From Mesocentrotus franciscanus (taxonomy: Eukaryota > Echinodermata > Echinoidea > Camarodonta > Strongylocentrotidae): a stretch of 64,000 nt of DNA. A program made the position numbers and the translations under genes. Below, in pieces: positions 1 to 10,775 of the stretch (position 1 is its first letter; each line of letters begins with the position of its first letter). The notes beneath the pieces are model-generated. The model saw only the letters and a list, made by a program, of their open reading frames with translations, had not been told where the DNA came from and ran no database searches. The stretch covers positions 13,017,207-13,081,206 of the forward strand of contig CP137679.1 of assembly GCA_037976565.1 (NCBI GenBank). The letters are read 5' to 3'.

Positions 1-139
1 GACACTTGTCAAGTGCCATCATTTTGTTTCTAAATTTTGCGAGAGACCGGATCAAGCGAGCTAAAACACATTATGACTTAAAAATCTTTTCTTAATGATC
101 AAGACACTAGTTAACATAGAACTAAGAGTACGGGCACCT

Positions 140-450
140 CGCTGCAGAATACATGAATGCAAAAATCATTTGATGCGGTAATTTCGATCCACGAATATAA
201 AGAGATTCGGGCATCTCATTGGCCAGATTTATCCTTCTTCTAAATGTTGCGAGAGAGTGAAGCGAACGAGCGTGGTCAGAATGTAGTTTTGATATAAAAG
301 ATGTAATATATATATTCTGGCACCTCGCTGTCAAATAGAAGGCTATTCGGGCACTTCGTTGCTCAAAATTTTAATATGAAGGTATTCAGGCACTTCGTTG
401 CCAGTAATTATCCTGTTTTGTAAAGGTTGCGAGCAAGCGAAGCAAGCTAG
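140..450. repeat. Degenerate short tandem array (TTCGGGCAC/CGTTGCC motif)
   Basis: A unit resembling TTCGGGCACTTCGTTG recurs near 207, 322, 346 and 386 (in one place as CTGGCACCTCGCTG). It alternates with a GTTGCGAGNNAGNGAAGC motif near 245 and 427. The same array appears at 13590-13860. It contains no convincing reading frame and is part of the D1 duplication. Confidence 0.55.
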
Positions 451-1203
451 GAAGAAATACACTCTATAACCTTTAACATGCTATTTACTCATGAAATTAC
501 ATACTCTAGCGGTTTCTAATATTTGGTTTTCACGAATTCGACGTTATTCCCAAATAATTATTTTTAAAGGTATTACTGAAATTCTCTCGCGGCACACCGG
601 TTGAAAAATGCTGGGCTAAGATAGTGAAATATCTAATAAAATATTATTCAACGCGCTCAATGTTCACGACCCTGAAAACAGGTATTTTCTTTGTGAAGAT
701 CAATACATTTGAGCAAAAGCGTCATATTCTCACGATGTTCGTAAACTTCGCAGACATGTGAATGTACCTTTTTGTTTTGTTTAGTTTGTATGTTTCGAAT
801 AAAATAAGGCCCTCTTTGTGAATGAGTACTCGATAAGCTGAAATAGGGTTAACCTATAGTTTTATATATAGTGCCCATTTTGTACTTGTCTCGAGTAAAA
901 AGGGGTCAAGTGCGTATTTGGTTTGGTTTGGTTTGGTTTTATTTTCCGTAAAAAAATTCAAATACATACAAGAGTACAATTTACAAATGTAATACAAATC
1001 AAGAATTAAAAACGGCTGAAATGCTCTATTCAGAGCCATTATTAAAATGGCTCTGTTCTTCCAAGAGGAATTGAGGTAAATATTCTTGAAAGTATGCAAA
1101 ATTAGAGGGTATTTTTGATTCCGTGCTAACCATCATGATGTTACACTTTAGAACAGTTGTTAAAAATGAATTGGCATCACTGCGTCCACAAAACGTAACT
1201 TAC

Positions 1204-1287
1204 CAATCGCTTACTGTATTTGTAGAGTCTTAGACAGTCCTGCAAACGGCACTCCTTTGTGCTGCTCAGTTTATGAAGTTCTGGTTA
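1204..1287 (-). pseudogene. Decayed counterpart of the candidate exon at 14731-14814
   Basis: On the minus strand this aligns base for base with the candidate exon at 14731-14814 and keeps the same GTAAGT donor. Its acceptor has changed from CAG to CTA, and in the matching frame it carries TAA codons. If the right-hand copy is a real exon, this one is dead. The product is not recognised. Confidence 0.3.
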
Positions 1288-1609
1288 GCCCGTATCAACA
1301 GCTTTGACTCCAAGATGAGTATACCGGTGGTTATATACAGATACCAAATCACTGCTGAAACAACATCACGTGACAACCTATTCCATTGTGTTATAGCCAT
1401 GACCCATCGACCTCTATACCGTAACCAACGGATGTTTTCATATTACAAAGAGGTAAGAAACCGGATAACATGAAAAGTTCCTTGTTTCCAGGTCAGGCAA
1501 GGTCGCACCCTTGAGCACCTGGTACTGGTTGGTACATTGTACATGTATTTGGAAATGTCGCAGTCGTTAGGGAATTTTCTCTTCTTCCCTTATTCTCCCA
1601 GTTGCTAGT

Positions 1610-1810
1610 TTGTTTACATCATCTCTCTCTCTCTCTCTTTCTCTCTGGAACCCCTTTCTCTGTGTTTCTCAATTTATAACCATGATAATGTTCTCTCTCT
1701 TTCTTAGCTTCACTAACTTATTGTATTGCCTCTCCGCCTCTCATTCTTTTCTTCTTTCAGTATTTTCTCTCTTTCTCTCTCTCTCGATCTCCCCTCTCCC
1801 TTTTGTTCTC
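1610..1810 (+). repeat. CT-rich low-complexity tract
   Basis: Repeated CT dinucleotides and CTTTCT blocks. The open frame across it is Ser/Leu/Phe-rich only because of composition. It is absent from the right D1 copy, so it expanded or inserted after the duplication. Confidence 0.75.
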
Positions 1811-2361
1811 ATTTTATCCCCGAATGAAACAATATGGACTCTTAAAGTTAAGCTGAAAACACTCCGAAGAGATGATATCATATAATTTTTTTTATTACAA
1901 TGTATTTGGTAAAATCTCAAAATATCTTAGCTACATGTTTACGAGTGATGTCAATCTAAAATTGAGCTGCGATCATTGATCAATTCGAATCAATCAGACC
2001 GTCTACATATACAATCTTTGGTGTCTGGTTCTTAGGTGAGCGAGGGGGGCTCAAAGTGAGGGCGAGAAGAAAAGAAGGAAAGTGGAAGAACAAAATAAAG
2101 ATAATATGAAACTAGGATAATTTTGTTGAAGCAGAAAAAGGAGACGCTGAGGGATGAGGAACCGTTACAGACGGGAGTAGGAAAAGTGAGAGTACATGCC
2201 TGGGGTATTATGTAAAGCTTTAGGGGACTTATAACAGTATATCTTTTCAAAATGAACGAATTTTTGTTCACTTTTCCTCAAAATTTCATCAAACTGATTC
2301 CTTGATTTTTCTTTCACATCTCCGCACACTACTATTCACTTTACTCTCAATCTAAGGGTTG

Positions 2362-2545
2362 AGGGTTCGAATCCCAGCCCGGCACTATGAATAACGTCCT
2401 TTGGCAAGACATTAATCCACACTAGCTACTCTCCATTCAGGTGTGAATGGGTACCTGGTGAATTGCTGGGTTATTCATAATTGCAGTGTGCTCAGGAAGA
2501 ACACCACTGAAGATAGTGCTTCCCTGGGCAAGCAAAAATATTATT
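2362..2545 (+). mobile_element. tRNA-derived SINE (family S1), 5' truncated
   Basis: Starts in a polymerase III B-box-like sequence (GGGTTCGAATCCC at about 2363). It is followed by the family body: AAGACATTAATCC, then CAGGTGTGAATGGGTACCTGG. The same body is found at 19379, 27731 and 50808 on the plus strand and, inverted, at 7580 and 42060. The A box and tRNA head are missing or mutated here. Confidence 0.65.
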
Positions 2546-3225
2546 ATTACTCATTGTTATCATTAAAACCCTAGATTGCCAGGGTGTATAAATCAAGGGC
2601 TTAGGGTTACCTGTTCAAAGATTTTAAATTCCAGGTGCACGTACCAGACTCGGAATTGTGTAATTCTACAACTGAGTGTAGGGTGGATCGAGAAGTGTCA
2701 ATCGGCCGGGGCCCGCAGAAAAGCGAGTCCCCCAACTTTTTTGAAAAAGTATACTTACAAAAAAAAGAGAGAAATAGAAATAAAGAAATAAAGAAAGAAA
2801 GACGCTATATCTTTAATGGTTAAATTGTAAAAATCATACTTAAGGGCGATCCTGGAAATGGAAAAACTTACATCGGAACTCACGTCAAAAGTATCGGTAA
2901 GTACAGGCCGTATGTATAGCAAATCATAGAATGGTAAATGCCCACGAGAGTGGTCTGGATGGAGGCTGATATGCTTTACTGAACTGAATTGGTGTACCGT
3001 ATAGAAAATAAATTAATTTAAGTTTCTCAGTGTTAAGAAGGATTAGGCGTAAAGGGATTTACTGCAAAGACGTAAAAACGCAACTTAGCGCGACCCTTGC
3101 CTATTATATTGCTCTACAAAACAAATCTGGCATAAACTTTAGAAATACATGTATGTGAGAGTAAGAGATGATACGGTATTTGCTTGTATTATATTTTAAA
3201 CATAAATAGATTTTTCACCTATAAA

Positions 3226-3275
3226 ATGTACCCCCCCCCCAAAAAAAAAAAAAACAAAACAATAAATAAATAAAA
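3226..3275 (+). repeat. Poly-C then poly-A tract
   Basis: A run of ten or more C is followed by a long A run that grades into AAATA repeats. Low-complexity sequence, possibly the tail of an old retroposed element. Confidence 0.7.
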
Positions 3276-3789
3276 AATAAAGGGTCAACGTCGAATTTTC
3301 TTTCCTTTAGCAAGTGTCTCATTTGAATGAAATATTGCTTCAAACCATGATTTACGTCATTAAACAAAAATATAGTTACCTGCCAGTATCACAAACAAGG
3401 TATCGAAATATGCTCATCTGACCGTTATTAAATGCCTTAACACCCTGAGCTTATAGGGAGCTCCGCGCCCTGGACCCAACGCCAATTGACGCCCCGCTCG
3501 CTTCGCTCGCTACGCTATACCTGATCGTATAAGTACCTTAGCCCCCACTTTGGAAAAACTTTCTGCAGAGCCTGTCAATAAATGAACTGAGAGAGATGAC
3601 AAGATATATCTGATCAAGTTTGTATCAACTAGAGTATGATTATTTAAATTGTGTAATGTAGGACATTTACTCCTAGACCGAAAGCATCAGTCTCTGATAT
3701 CGACGATTGTTCCGCTGAGAATACGTCTGGCTCCACTAATCGCCTCAACCAAAGACTGATGTACAACATATAGCCCGGCAGCCCAGTGC

Positions 3790-4560
3790 ACTTTGGTCAA
3801 ACGAACGAGGTACCAATATCTGAGTATTGGAACACTGGATCACGTCTGTCGGGGTCCCTCTGCTGCATGTAGCCCATGGGGCCGGTTAAAAGGGGCCCAA
3901 AAAGCATTTGACCAAACGAACGAGGCACCACTTGAAACGCGTGCTAACTAAATGCATGAATGCGACAAAGCAATGAATGACCCATGCCAGAACAATTTTC
4001 TGCTGCTAAGGGCCCTCCAGACGCCCCAAAAAGGCCCCTTAAAAATGCTCGGAGGTACCACTTGAAACCAATTTTAACTAAATGCATGAATGCTACAGAG
4101 CACGGGATGGACCATGCCAGACATTTTTCTGCTGCTAAGGGCCCGCCAGACGCCCCTAAATGTGCCCCAAAAGCCCATTATTATAGCATTGACCCAGATT
4201 AAATATGCAAAGGTACCACTCAAAACCAGTTTGGAATGGTCGGGTTAATCTTAAAACTACGGAAATCATCATGCCAGACAAATTTTCTGCTGCAAAGGGG
4301 CCCACAGACACACTAAAAAAGTGGGCCCCAAATGGGCCATGATCAGACGAATGAGGTACCCCTTGAAACTAATTTAAACTTAATAGTTGAATGCCACAAA
4401 GCACTGAATGGCCCATGCCAGACAAATTTTCTGCTTCTTAGGGCTCGCCAGACGTCAAATGTGACCCACATGTCCGTTAATGTATCATTGACCATTGACC
4501 AAAGTTAAAAAGCCCTACTTTTGGTACGATTCAAAAACGATTTGGAACGGTCGGGTTTAT
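3790..4560 (+). repeat. Degenerate tandem repeat, ~115-160 bp period
   Basis: Blocks containing GAGGTACCACTTGAAA recur near 3808 (diverged), 3921, 4049, 4208 and 4353. Blocks with TTTTCTGCTGCTAAGGG recur near 4000, 4120, 4280 and 4425. Between them are ATGCATGAATGC and CATGCCAGA motifs. Diverged inverted units lie at 5470-5720. No protein frame spans the array. Confidence 0.7.
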
Positions 4561-5400
4561 TCAAGTTTCAAGTTTCAAGTTTATTTGTTCCACACTTTTA
4601 CCAAAATATAGACATACATATAAAATAAAAATTATATAATACATGTAGGATATATGAGCACGTCTCAATGATTCTTAATTGATGTAATAGATTGAGTAAG
4701 AATGTGAGGAACCTATTCAAAAGCAGTGCTTGTATATTATAGGTCCCTGGTAAAATAAGTATTGTAGATGAAAAATCCGTAGCAGTAGAGAAAGACGTAA
4801 ATCATCATGACATACTAATTTTCTTCTGCTTAGGGAAATGAAAACAATAGCTGGTCTTGTGTAGGACATTAACATTCATTCATTTATATCATTTGCTTGG
4901 AAGCATACAAAATTACAGGAGAATTTTAAAAAGATAAGATACATCATATCAAATAGTCGAATACAATAGACAGATAAGTACATGTATACTGAAGTAGGCA
5001 ACACCCCCCAAAAGGATAACGGCCCCTATTTGAGGTTGACAATTAATGTACAAAGTATTCAATGTCAACATGATATTCAAAATAGATTTAAAATCGCATA
5101 AAAAAAGGCTATACTAGTTAATTCCAAATTTCTGTTTGAGAGCAGATAAGAGGGAGCAAAAAGGGAAGGACAGACATGGAGATGCAGAGAGATAATTATG
5201 TGAAAGATGAAGTGAGTACAATAGATCCTCTGTAACCTGTGGGGTATCTAAGAAACATATCGACATATGTTATGTTACTGTTCGCTGTTAATTGGAGTAA
5301 AATGAGGTCATATATGTCTTGAGTAGAATTATCATAGTCACCATATTTATGTAATAGTATACACCACGTTTTTATTGTGTAATCAAATTTAGGATTGCAA
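4560..5400 (-). mobile_element. Probable 3' end of a non-LTR element with (ACTTGAA)n tail, inverted
   Basis: Begins with three TTCAAGT units followed by TTATTTGTTCCACAC, the inverse of a 3' tail made of AACTTGA units. A tail of the same type closes another element at about 14560-14585 in the opposite orientation. The rest of the stretch to 5400 is AT-rich, with no reading frame I recognise. Confidence 0.4.
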
Positions 5401-5469
5401 TTATGTGATCTGCTTGAAATGTCATATTACAAAGCAAATGTATTCTACATTAATGTTATATTCCCTTAG

Positions 5470-5720
5470 GTTTGTTCGTGGGCCATTTGGGGCTCCTCTT
5501 TTTATAGGGTCGGTCCCTTTCCTTTGCAGCAGAAAATATGTCATGATGATTTCCTTAGTCTGTAAAGTTAATCGGAGAATTCCAAATCATTTTTGTTTGG
5601 TACTTGAAATATTGAAATAAGTAATACTCTAATGGGCCTTTGGGCCACGTTTTGTGCCTTCAGCAGCAGAAAATAAGTATGTCATGATGATTTCCTTAGT
5701 CTGTAAAAATAAACCCAACC
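5470..5720 (-). repeat. Inverted units of the 3.8-4.5 kb tandem repeat
   Basis: Two blocks contain GCAGCAGAAAATA followed by TATGTCATGATGATTTCC and TTAGTCTGTAAA (near 5525 and 5665). In inverted orientation they resemble the units at 3800-4560 (the TTTTCTGCTGC core). The array is therefore split into opposite orientations on either side of the LINE-like stretch. Confidence 0.5.
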
Positions 5721-5935
5721 TTTCCTCCTCTTCCTCCTCCTCCCCTTCCCCGTCCTCCTCCTCCTCATCATCATCACCATCGTTACCACTATTGTACCAA
5801 CACCATGTATTATCACCATCCCCATTCGACCACTATCAGTTTTCATTATCATCATCACCATCATCATCATCATCATCATCATTATCATCAGCATCATCAT
5901 CATGTCATCATCATCATCATCATCATCATGAGCTA
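5716..5935 (+). repeat. TCC/TCA trinucleotide microsatellite
   Basis: TCC-rich sequence turns into a long (TCA)n/(ATC)n tract. Both strands are open in some frame (Ser, His or Met homopolymers), which is a composition effect and not coding. Confidence 0.85.
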
Positions 5936-5939
5936 CATC

Positions 5940-7216
5940 ATTATCTCTATCAAAATAGAAACCTGTGATTTTCCTAGAGAAGCGTAAAGAAATTGAATTC
6001 AGAAAATTTACGGATAGAAGTATTAATTTTATTAATCAATAGACCTACACAATTTCAAATACTAATCCGAACAAAAAAATTATCAAAAAGAATGGCATTA
6101 CGATTACGTCATTGACGAAAGCAAGTTTATGTTTGTATATGAAACATAAAAACGATATCTCAAACAGATGTACAGTACTCATAACATATACGTAACTCGA
6201 TCACTAACTGCTAGGTACTTTTGTTGTAATAATTATTACACAAATTAAAATTATGAGCGCATCATCTTCATAGAATTCCAGTAAGAGATCCAGAATTCGC
6301 GGGCGGGCTGGTTGGGGGCAAACCCCAAACAAAACGTCATCTTATTATCAGGTGCCTTTGGAGGTCTCATGGAATACCTACAATTGCTACCAGTGGCACA
6401 ATTAGAAGGTACAATTATAGACACTCATTTTGTTTAGTGTGGGTTTTGCCATGGAAGGGAACGTGAGAAGGTGACCCCAGCCCCCTCCCCCATGCTTCAT
6501 ACGGCTTGTCGGGATCTAGATTATCGACCGACGGAGAGAGAGATCATCTAATATAAATGTAGGATTTGTAATTCCGAAATTGAAATAGAACCAAGTATCA
6601 TTTTACGGAATTCCAAACCTTCGAAAAAACAATCCCTATTTCATTTTTGAAAGTATGGATATTCGGAATAATGAACCCTATTTCACTTTCGGATAAACGA
6701 ACCTTCCGAATAACGTAACAACTATGAACCCTATTACGTTTTTGGTAATTATGACCCCCTCCCCCACGTTTACAAATTTTGTTTCGGAATGACCATGGCG
6801 ACGAACCTTCGGAAAAACGCAGTTTCGAATGAATGAATTTATAACCATTACTGAAAGAACATAATTACATACAGGGTATAACAAAAGTACATGTATTATG
6901 GTAATGGGAGACCACGGAGAAGCTAAAATGGCTGATGAAAATGTGGTTCCCTGATCATGATGATACGTAATAATACATGTGATGTATTTCAACACTATTT
7001 AAAATGCAAAGCACTGCCTTATATCCCATAACAAATGAAACGAGCAAACTACTATATATCACTTGAAAATGTTTTTAAAAAAACTATAAAAAACGAGTGC
7101 CTTCACTCTTTGGTTATCTTATTCTTAACATATGTATCATATTATACGTACGTGACGAATGATTTGAAATCACATCAAATCATTAGAATCTTGGTTAGAA
7201 TCGTTTGCCGACCATC
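5940..7216. other. Intergenic, 3' flank of the SOUL-like gene
   Basis: AT-rich with no recognisable gene. A degenerate motif of the type GGAATAATGAACCCTATTTC recurs around 6590-6750. No clear AATAAA on the minus strand was found just below the stop codon at 7217, so the transcript end is not located. Confidence 0.5.
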
Positions 7217-7488
7217 TCAAAACGGAATGAGATCGATGTTGGGAAGGGAGTCGACGTTGCGTCTTTGACGACGACCACCATGACCCCCCTCACGACCACC
7301 ATGGCGACCCTCACGATCACGACCACCCTCACGATCACGACCACGATCACGACCTCGATCTCCTTCGTTTTCTAGGCCGTCGTTTTGGTTGTTGATGCCA
7401 TCATTACCATCGTGCCTTCTGCATGGTTTCTTAATAGGAATCAGGATTTCATTACGATGAGGCTGAGGCCGCCATGGTGCGTCATATG
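7217..7488 (-). CDS. SOUL-like gene exon 5 (domain end plus Arg/Gly/Asp tail)
   Basis: Acceptor is TTGTTACAG. Encodes TYDAPWRPQPHRNEILIP, the domain C-terminus, then a charged linker, a tract of GRDR/GGREG/GHGG repeats and a hydrophobic C-terminus (LPNIDLIPF). Stop TGA is at 7217-7219. The tail is built on a CGTGAT/GGTCGT microsatellite-like DNA repeat, so its length may vary between alleles. Confidence 0.88.
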
Positions 7489-10218
7489 CTGTAACAAATA
7501 GACAATAAATAAATTAATAAATGTAGTTTTTTTCTTTACCTAGGGAAACATCATCAGCTTCACGCGCTTTTCTCCCTGAGGGCCCTACAATTGTTATTAT
7601 TACCCCGGCGATTACCAGGTAACCATGCATTTACACCGGGTTGGAGAGTTGAAAACGTACATCAATGTCGGCCAAAGGACGTTAGTGCCGGCAAGGTGAG
7701 TTTTGAACCCTCAACCCTTGGATTGAGATTCAAGTGAATGAACAACTATACCACGACATCTTCTTGATGTGATGATGATGATGATGACAATAATAATAAT
7801 AATGATAATAATAATAATATAATATTGATAATAATAATAATGATAATGATGTAATAACAATAATAATAATAACAATGATAATAATAATAATAGTATTTAT
7901 AATGGTTATGATAAAATTAAAGTGAATAATAATTTTAAAAAATATATTAATAATAATGATTAATAATAACAATAATAACAAATGTTAATAATAGTACTTA
8001 TCATCACCGTCATCATCACCAACAATAATGAACATTAATGAAAATTATAATAGTATTGTTGTATGTTGTCCTGAGACGATGGTTGCCGGGAGAGTTTTCC
8101 TAAGTGGATGATTGCCAGAGGTACTACATAATTACTCACTTGCAACAAGGAAAGCGTCGTCGTCGAATCGGATCTTCTGATTGTGGAGGTATTCAGAAAG
8201 CTGTTTGTATTTCGCTGTCGCATTGTGATTGACCGGTCGCCCACCGAAGGTGATGCCGTAGAAATCCCGAGGATCTTCCATGTGCACTAGCTCCACCCCA
8301 GAGTCCTTTAAAAAATGAAATCCACAATACTGATTAATTCTACTGAAAAAAATGAGTTTACCTCGAGTCACTTTTTAATTTCATATTGGTTTACGATTAC
8401 TAAAGGTTGTACAACAATCTTTTAAAGAGATCAATGGATTTGATACATTTGCCGTTGATTATCATGTTTTCAAACTGAAGTTTTTGCCTTTTTTCCCGTC
8501 CAAACATGCCTATATTTGTTCGGCCTTATTCAAGATTATTAGGGAGAAAGAACGAAATAACGAGTCCTTGGTTTCTCAAAACTGCCGAAGTAAAGGAAAG
8601 CTTTGTCTACAGAAAGACTATAAGCTGAGTAAGGATGCCAGCAACCTGTTATCATGCCTTCGATGATTATTATAAACTCCATAGGAGTGGGGTCTCATGG
8701 GGAATTCGACACCATTCGGATTTTAACTCAATAAAAGGTGTTGTCAGCCACTAAGCGTGGACTTCCCTTTCACGACCGACAGCTGGTGTGTAATGCACTG
8801 TGCCCTAGACCTATCGCCATGAGTAATTCTCATTAACAAAAAAAGATTCCTTCATCGCCGAGATATGAATTGGAAAGCTTTGATATGAATTGAAATGTGA
8901 TAATTATGTGATATGAGATATGAATTGGCACTGTGATATGTGATATGAATTGGCACTGTGCCCTGAACCTACCGCCATGAGGAATTCTCATTCAACAAAA
9001 AAGCTTCCTTCATCGTCGAGATATGAATTGGCAAGGTTAGGTATTTTCTGGTGCCTGAGATGCTTGAGCACATTACCAGGAAATTCAACCAAATCCGGTG
9101 TCAGCGAATTACGATGCAATACACATGGACACTGACTACTATGTGGCTTTAAGTTTTGTACCTTTGATGGGGGTGGGGCGGTTGCTTGCGAAACTGCAGG
9201 GATGTAGCGGAGAAGTGCGTAGATTTCGTCACAGCAAGGGAAGGATTCTGATTGGTCGGGACAGAAAGATGGTGCGGCCTTGTTTTCCGAGACTTCCATC
9301 ATGATTGGTGTTGTCCGGTTAATCCCGTTGTCTAGTAAAATAATCCGACGTAAAGAAAGGTTAGTAGAATAAAACGAAGTAAGACTAATCCAACATTTAT
9401 GTTTGCAAGTTGCAAAGTTAACACCCCTCCTACTTTGGGTTTAAACAATTTGTCAAGACAAATATACGGAATATTACACTGCCAAAAAGAAAGGCAAATT
9501 GATGTTCCTTTTTAGGAAGTGAAAGTTTGAAATCTAATCTTACAGAATGTACAAAACTTACCCCTTAAGTAGTTATGGATGTCCATGTAGACCAGACCTA
9601 TTGCAGTAGTTCGGTTGCAGGTTGGAGCGACCTTACGCGCCCATACTCCTGGTTCGATCCGTCTCTTCCACATATCTGGACCATAATCTTCTAATTCAGT
9701 ATAGACGGGGCACCCTGAGCCTGGAGGCGAGGGGGGAGTGTAAACCAGAAGGATGGAAATGTTAGTAGAGTCAAACAATGGCGTCGGTGAATAGATGGAT
9801 GGATCATGGATTGATAAATAGATAGATGAATGAAAAAAAAAAAAAGTGAACACATCGCTCAATAAATAAATATAAATGTAGTTTAGATATAAGATTGATA
9901 GATAAATAGAGAAGTAAAATGATAAATAGTTTTAGAGATACATTGATAGATAGATAGGTAAATAGATGGATAGATATATAAACAAACGAATCAATAAATG
10001 AATAAATGCAGAATTAGATAACTAAATGAATAATCAAATAATTAATAATTGCATACATAGACAACTAAATGCACAAATAAATATATACAAATAAATGACT
10101 ATATAACTATTGAAGACTCACGTGCACATTGGCGAATTCCATTAGGAGGCTCGGGGGTCGGGGCCGGGGCTGCGGCAGTCAACGCAGCGATGAAAGTGAG
10201 GAGACAAACTGCCAACAT
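7217..10218 (-). CDS. Secreted SOUL/heme-binding-family protein, 5 exons, 287 aa
   Basis: Exons on the minus strand: 10218-10122, 9720-9562, 9331-9162, 8305-8140 and 7488-7217. All borders are GT/AG and all phases join without a stop. Residues 1-17 form a hydrophobic signal peptide (MLAVCLLTFIAALTAAA). Residues about 36-215 match the SOUL/HEBP fold: CPVYTELEDYG, then RRIEPGVWA, TTPIMMEVSE, YGITFGGRPVN, KYKQLSEYL and YDAPWRP, in the family order. Three NxT sequons (N68, N90, N170) and seven Cys fit a secreted, glycosylated protein. Residues 240-275 are a low-complexity Arg/Gly/Asp/Glu/His tail ending in a basic RRQRR cluster; this is not typical of HEBP1/HEBP2, which are cytosolic and about 190-205 residues long. 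SOUL proteins bind heme or porphyrin, but binding here is inferred from the family. The start ATG is the first one that gives a signal peptide. Confidence 0.85.
7580..7770 (-). mobile_element. SINE family S1, inverted, in intron 4 of the SOUL-like gene
   Basis: Plus-strand ATTACCAGGTAACC, GTACATCAATGTCGGCC and TTGAACCCTCAACCC are the inverse of the S1 body and B box. The element is flanked on the right by an ATA/ATG microsatellite. Confidence 0.6.
7770..8030 (+). repeat. GAT/AAT microsatellite
   Basis: (GAT)n turning into (AAT)n with interruptions. Intronic; open frames through it are Ile/Leu/His artefacts. Confidence 0.85.
8140..8305 (-). CDS. SOUL-like gene exon 4
   Basis: 166 nt from a TTTTTTAAAG acceptor to a GTGAGT donor. 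Encodes DSGVELVHMEDP and the conserved FGGRPVN and YKQLSEYL segments. Confidence 0.9.
9162..9331 (-). CDS. SOUL-like gene exon 3
   Basis: 170 nt. Acceptor is TTTTACTAG, donor AAG/GTACAA. Contains RTTPIMMEVSE, equivalent to the 'IPMTAPV' strand of SOUL proteins, and the PPPSK loop before the last domain half. Reading continues open past the donor for 48 codons, but the family alignment requires splicing here. Confidence 0.85.
9562..9720 (-). CDS. SOUL-like gene exon 2
   Basis: 159 nt, phase 1 at both ends, after a pyrimidine-rich acceptor (TCGCCTCCAG). Carries the start of the SOUL domain, including EPGVWARKV. Confidence 0.88.
9770..10110 (+). repeat. GATA/AATA-rich imperfect repeat in SOUL-like intron 1
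   Basis: Mixture of GATAGATA, AATAAATG and ACAAATAA units with a short A run near 9833. A similar but shorter sequence precedes the exon-1-like fragments at 19110-19190 and 50530-50605. Confidence 0.7.
10122..10218 (-). CDS. SOUL-like gene exon 1 (signal peptide)
   Basis: Encodes residues 1-32 plus one base: the signal peptide, then a Pro/Ala linker (APAPTPEPP). It ends at a CGTGAGT donor. A short stretch around this donor is also found at about 19189-19212 and 50607-50630 in the EXD1-block duplications. Confidence 0.85.
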
Positions 10219-10610
10219 GATCGACGACGCTGTGTGAAGAAAATAGCTGTTGAAAAATAGTTCTCAAACACGACAAAGATTTTCAAAAAAACAACATAAG
10301 TAGATAAGGCAACTTTAATAATTTTAAAAACGTGCTAAGGGTGGTGGAAATTCATCTAATTCATATTTTTTGAGTAAATAAGGTCACACGGGAGGCATAT
10401 TACGTAGGTTTTATTAATCTATTGATATCAATAATTATTATTATTTATTTTGCACCGGGAGCCATAGAGCATTACGGCACTGTATTAATGTAATATATAA
10501 TAACTATTTATATGCAAGGAATCGCCACTCCCGGTGGTAACATTCCACACTTACTTTGTGTACGCATGATGATTTGAAATCACGCGTATAATATACAAAT
10601 ATACACTCTT

Positions 10611-10737
10611 GAGAGGTACTGGTTGAAGCTTTAGGTAAGAGGTGACTCCAATAGGACTTTTTGCTGAGGGGCGCAGCCTTGACGCAAATGGTACTATTGG
10701 AGTCACCGAGGCCCTTAGTGATAACCAGTACCTCGAA
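10611..10737. repeat. Fold-back inverted repeat upstream of the SOUL-like gene
   Basis: Outer arms GAGGTACTGGTT (about 10613) and AACCAGTACCTC (about 10723) are complementary. Inner arms GGTGACTCCAATAG (10641) and CTATTGGAGTCACC (10694) are complementary. The whole could form one roughly 125-nt hairpin with a GC-rich loop. No target duplication was seen. It is either a small MITE or a structured regulatory element. Confidence 0.6.
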
Positions 10738-10775
10738 AAGAAGGCAGGTTATATTTATTTAATATCGGCATTAAA

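Larger units (their letters stand above)
1..3700. repeat. Segmental duplication D1, left copy
   Basis: Blocks of this stretch recur in the same order at about 13370-15720: the region around 1-600 matches 13470-14030, 1130-1520 matches 14640-15360, 2485-2690 matches 15410-15600, and 3570-3690 matches 15600-15710. The two copies differ by several insertions. The left copy has a CT-rich stretch (1610-1810) and a SINE piece (2360-2540) that the right lacks. The right copy has a TIR element (15038-15326) that the left lacks. The copies bracket the SOUL-like gene, so a local duplication spanning its flanks is likely. The true left boundary lies outside the window. Confidence 0.8.

Noticed and set aside
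5654..5987. Ser-, His- and Met-rich frames
   Set aside because: Translation of a TCA/TCC microsatellite in several frames on both strands.
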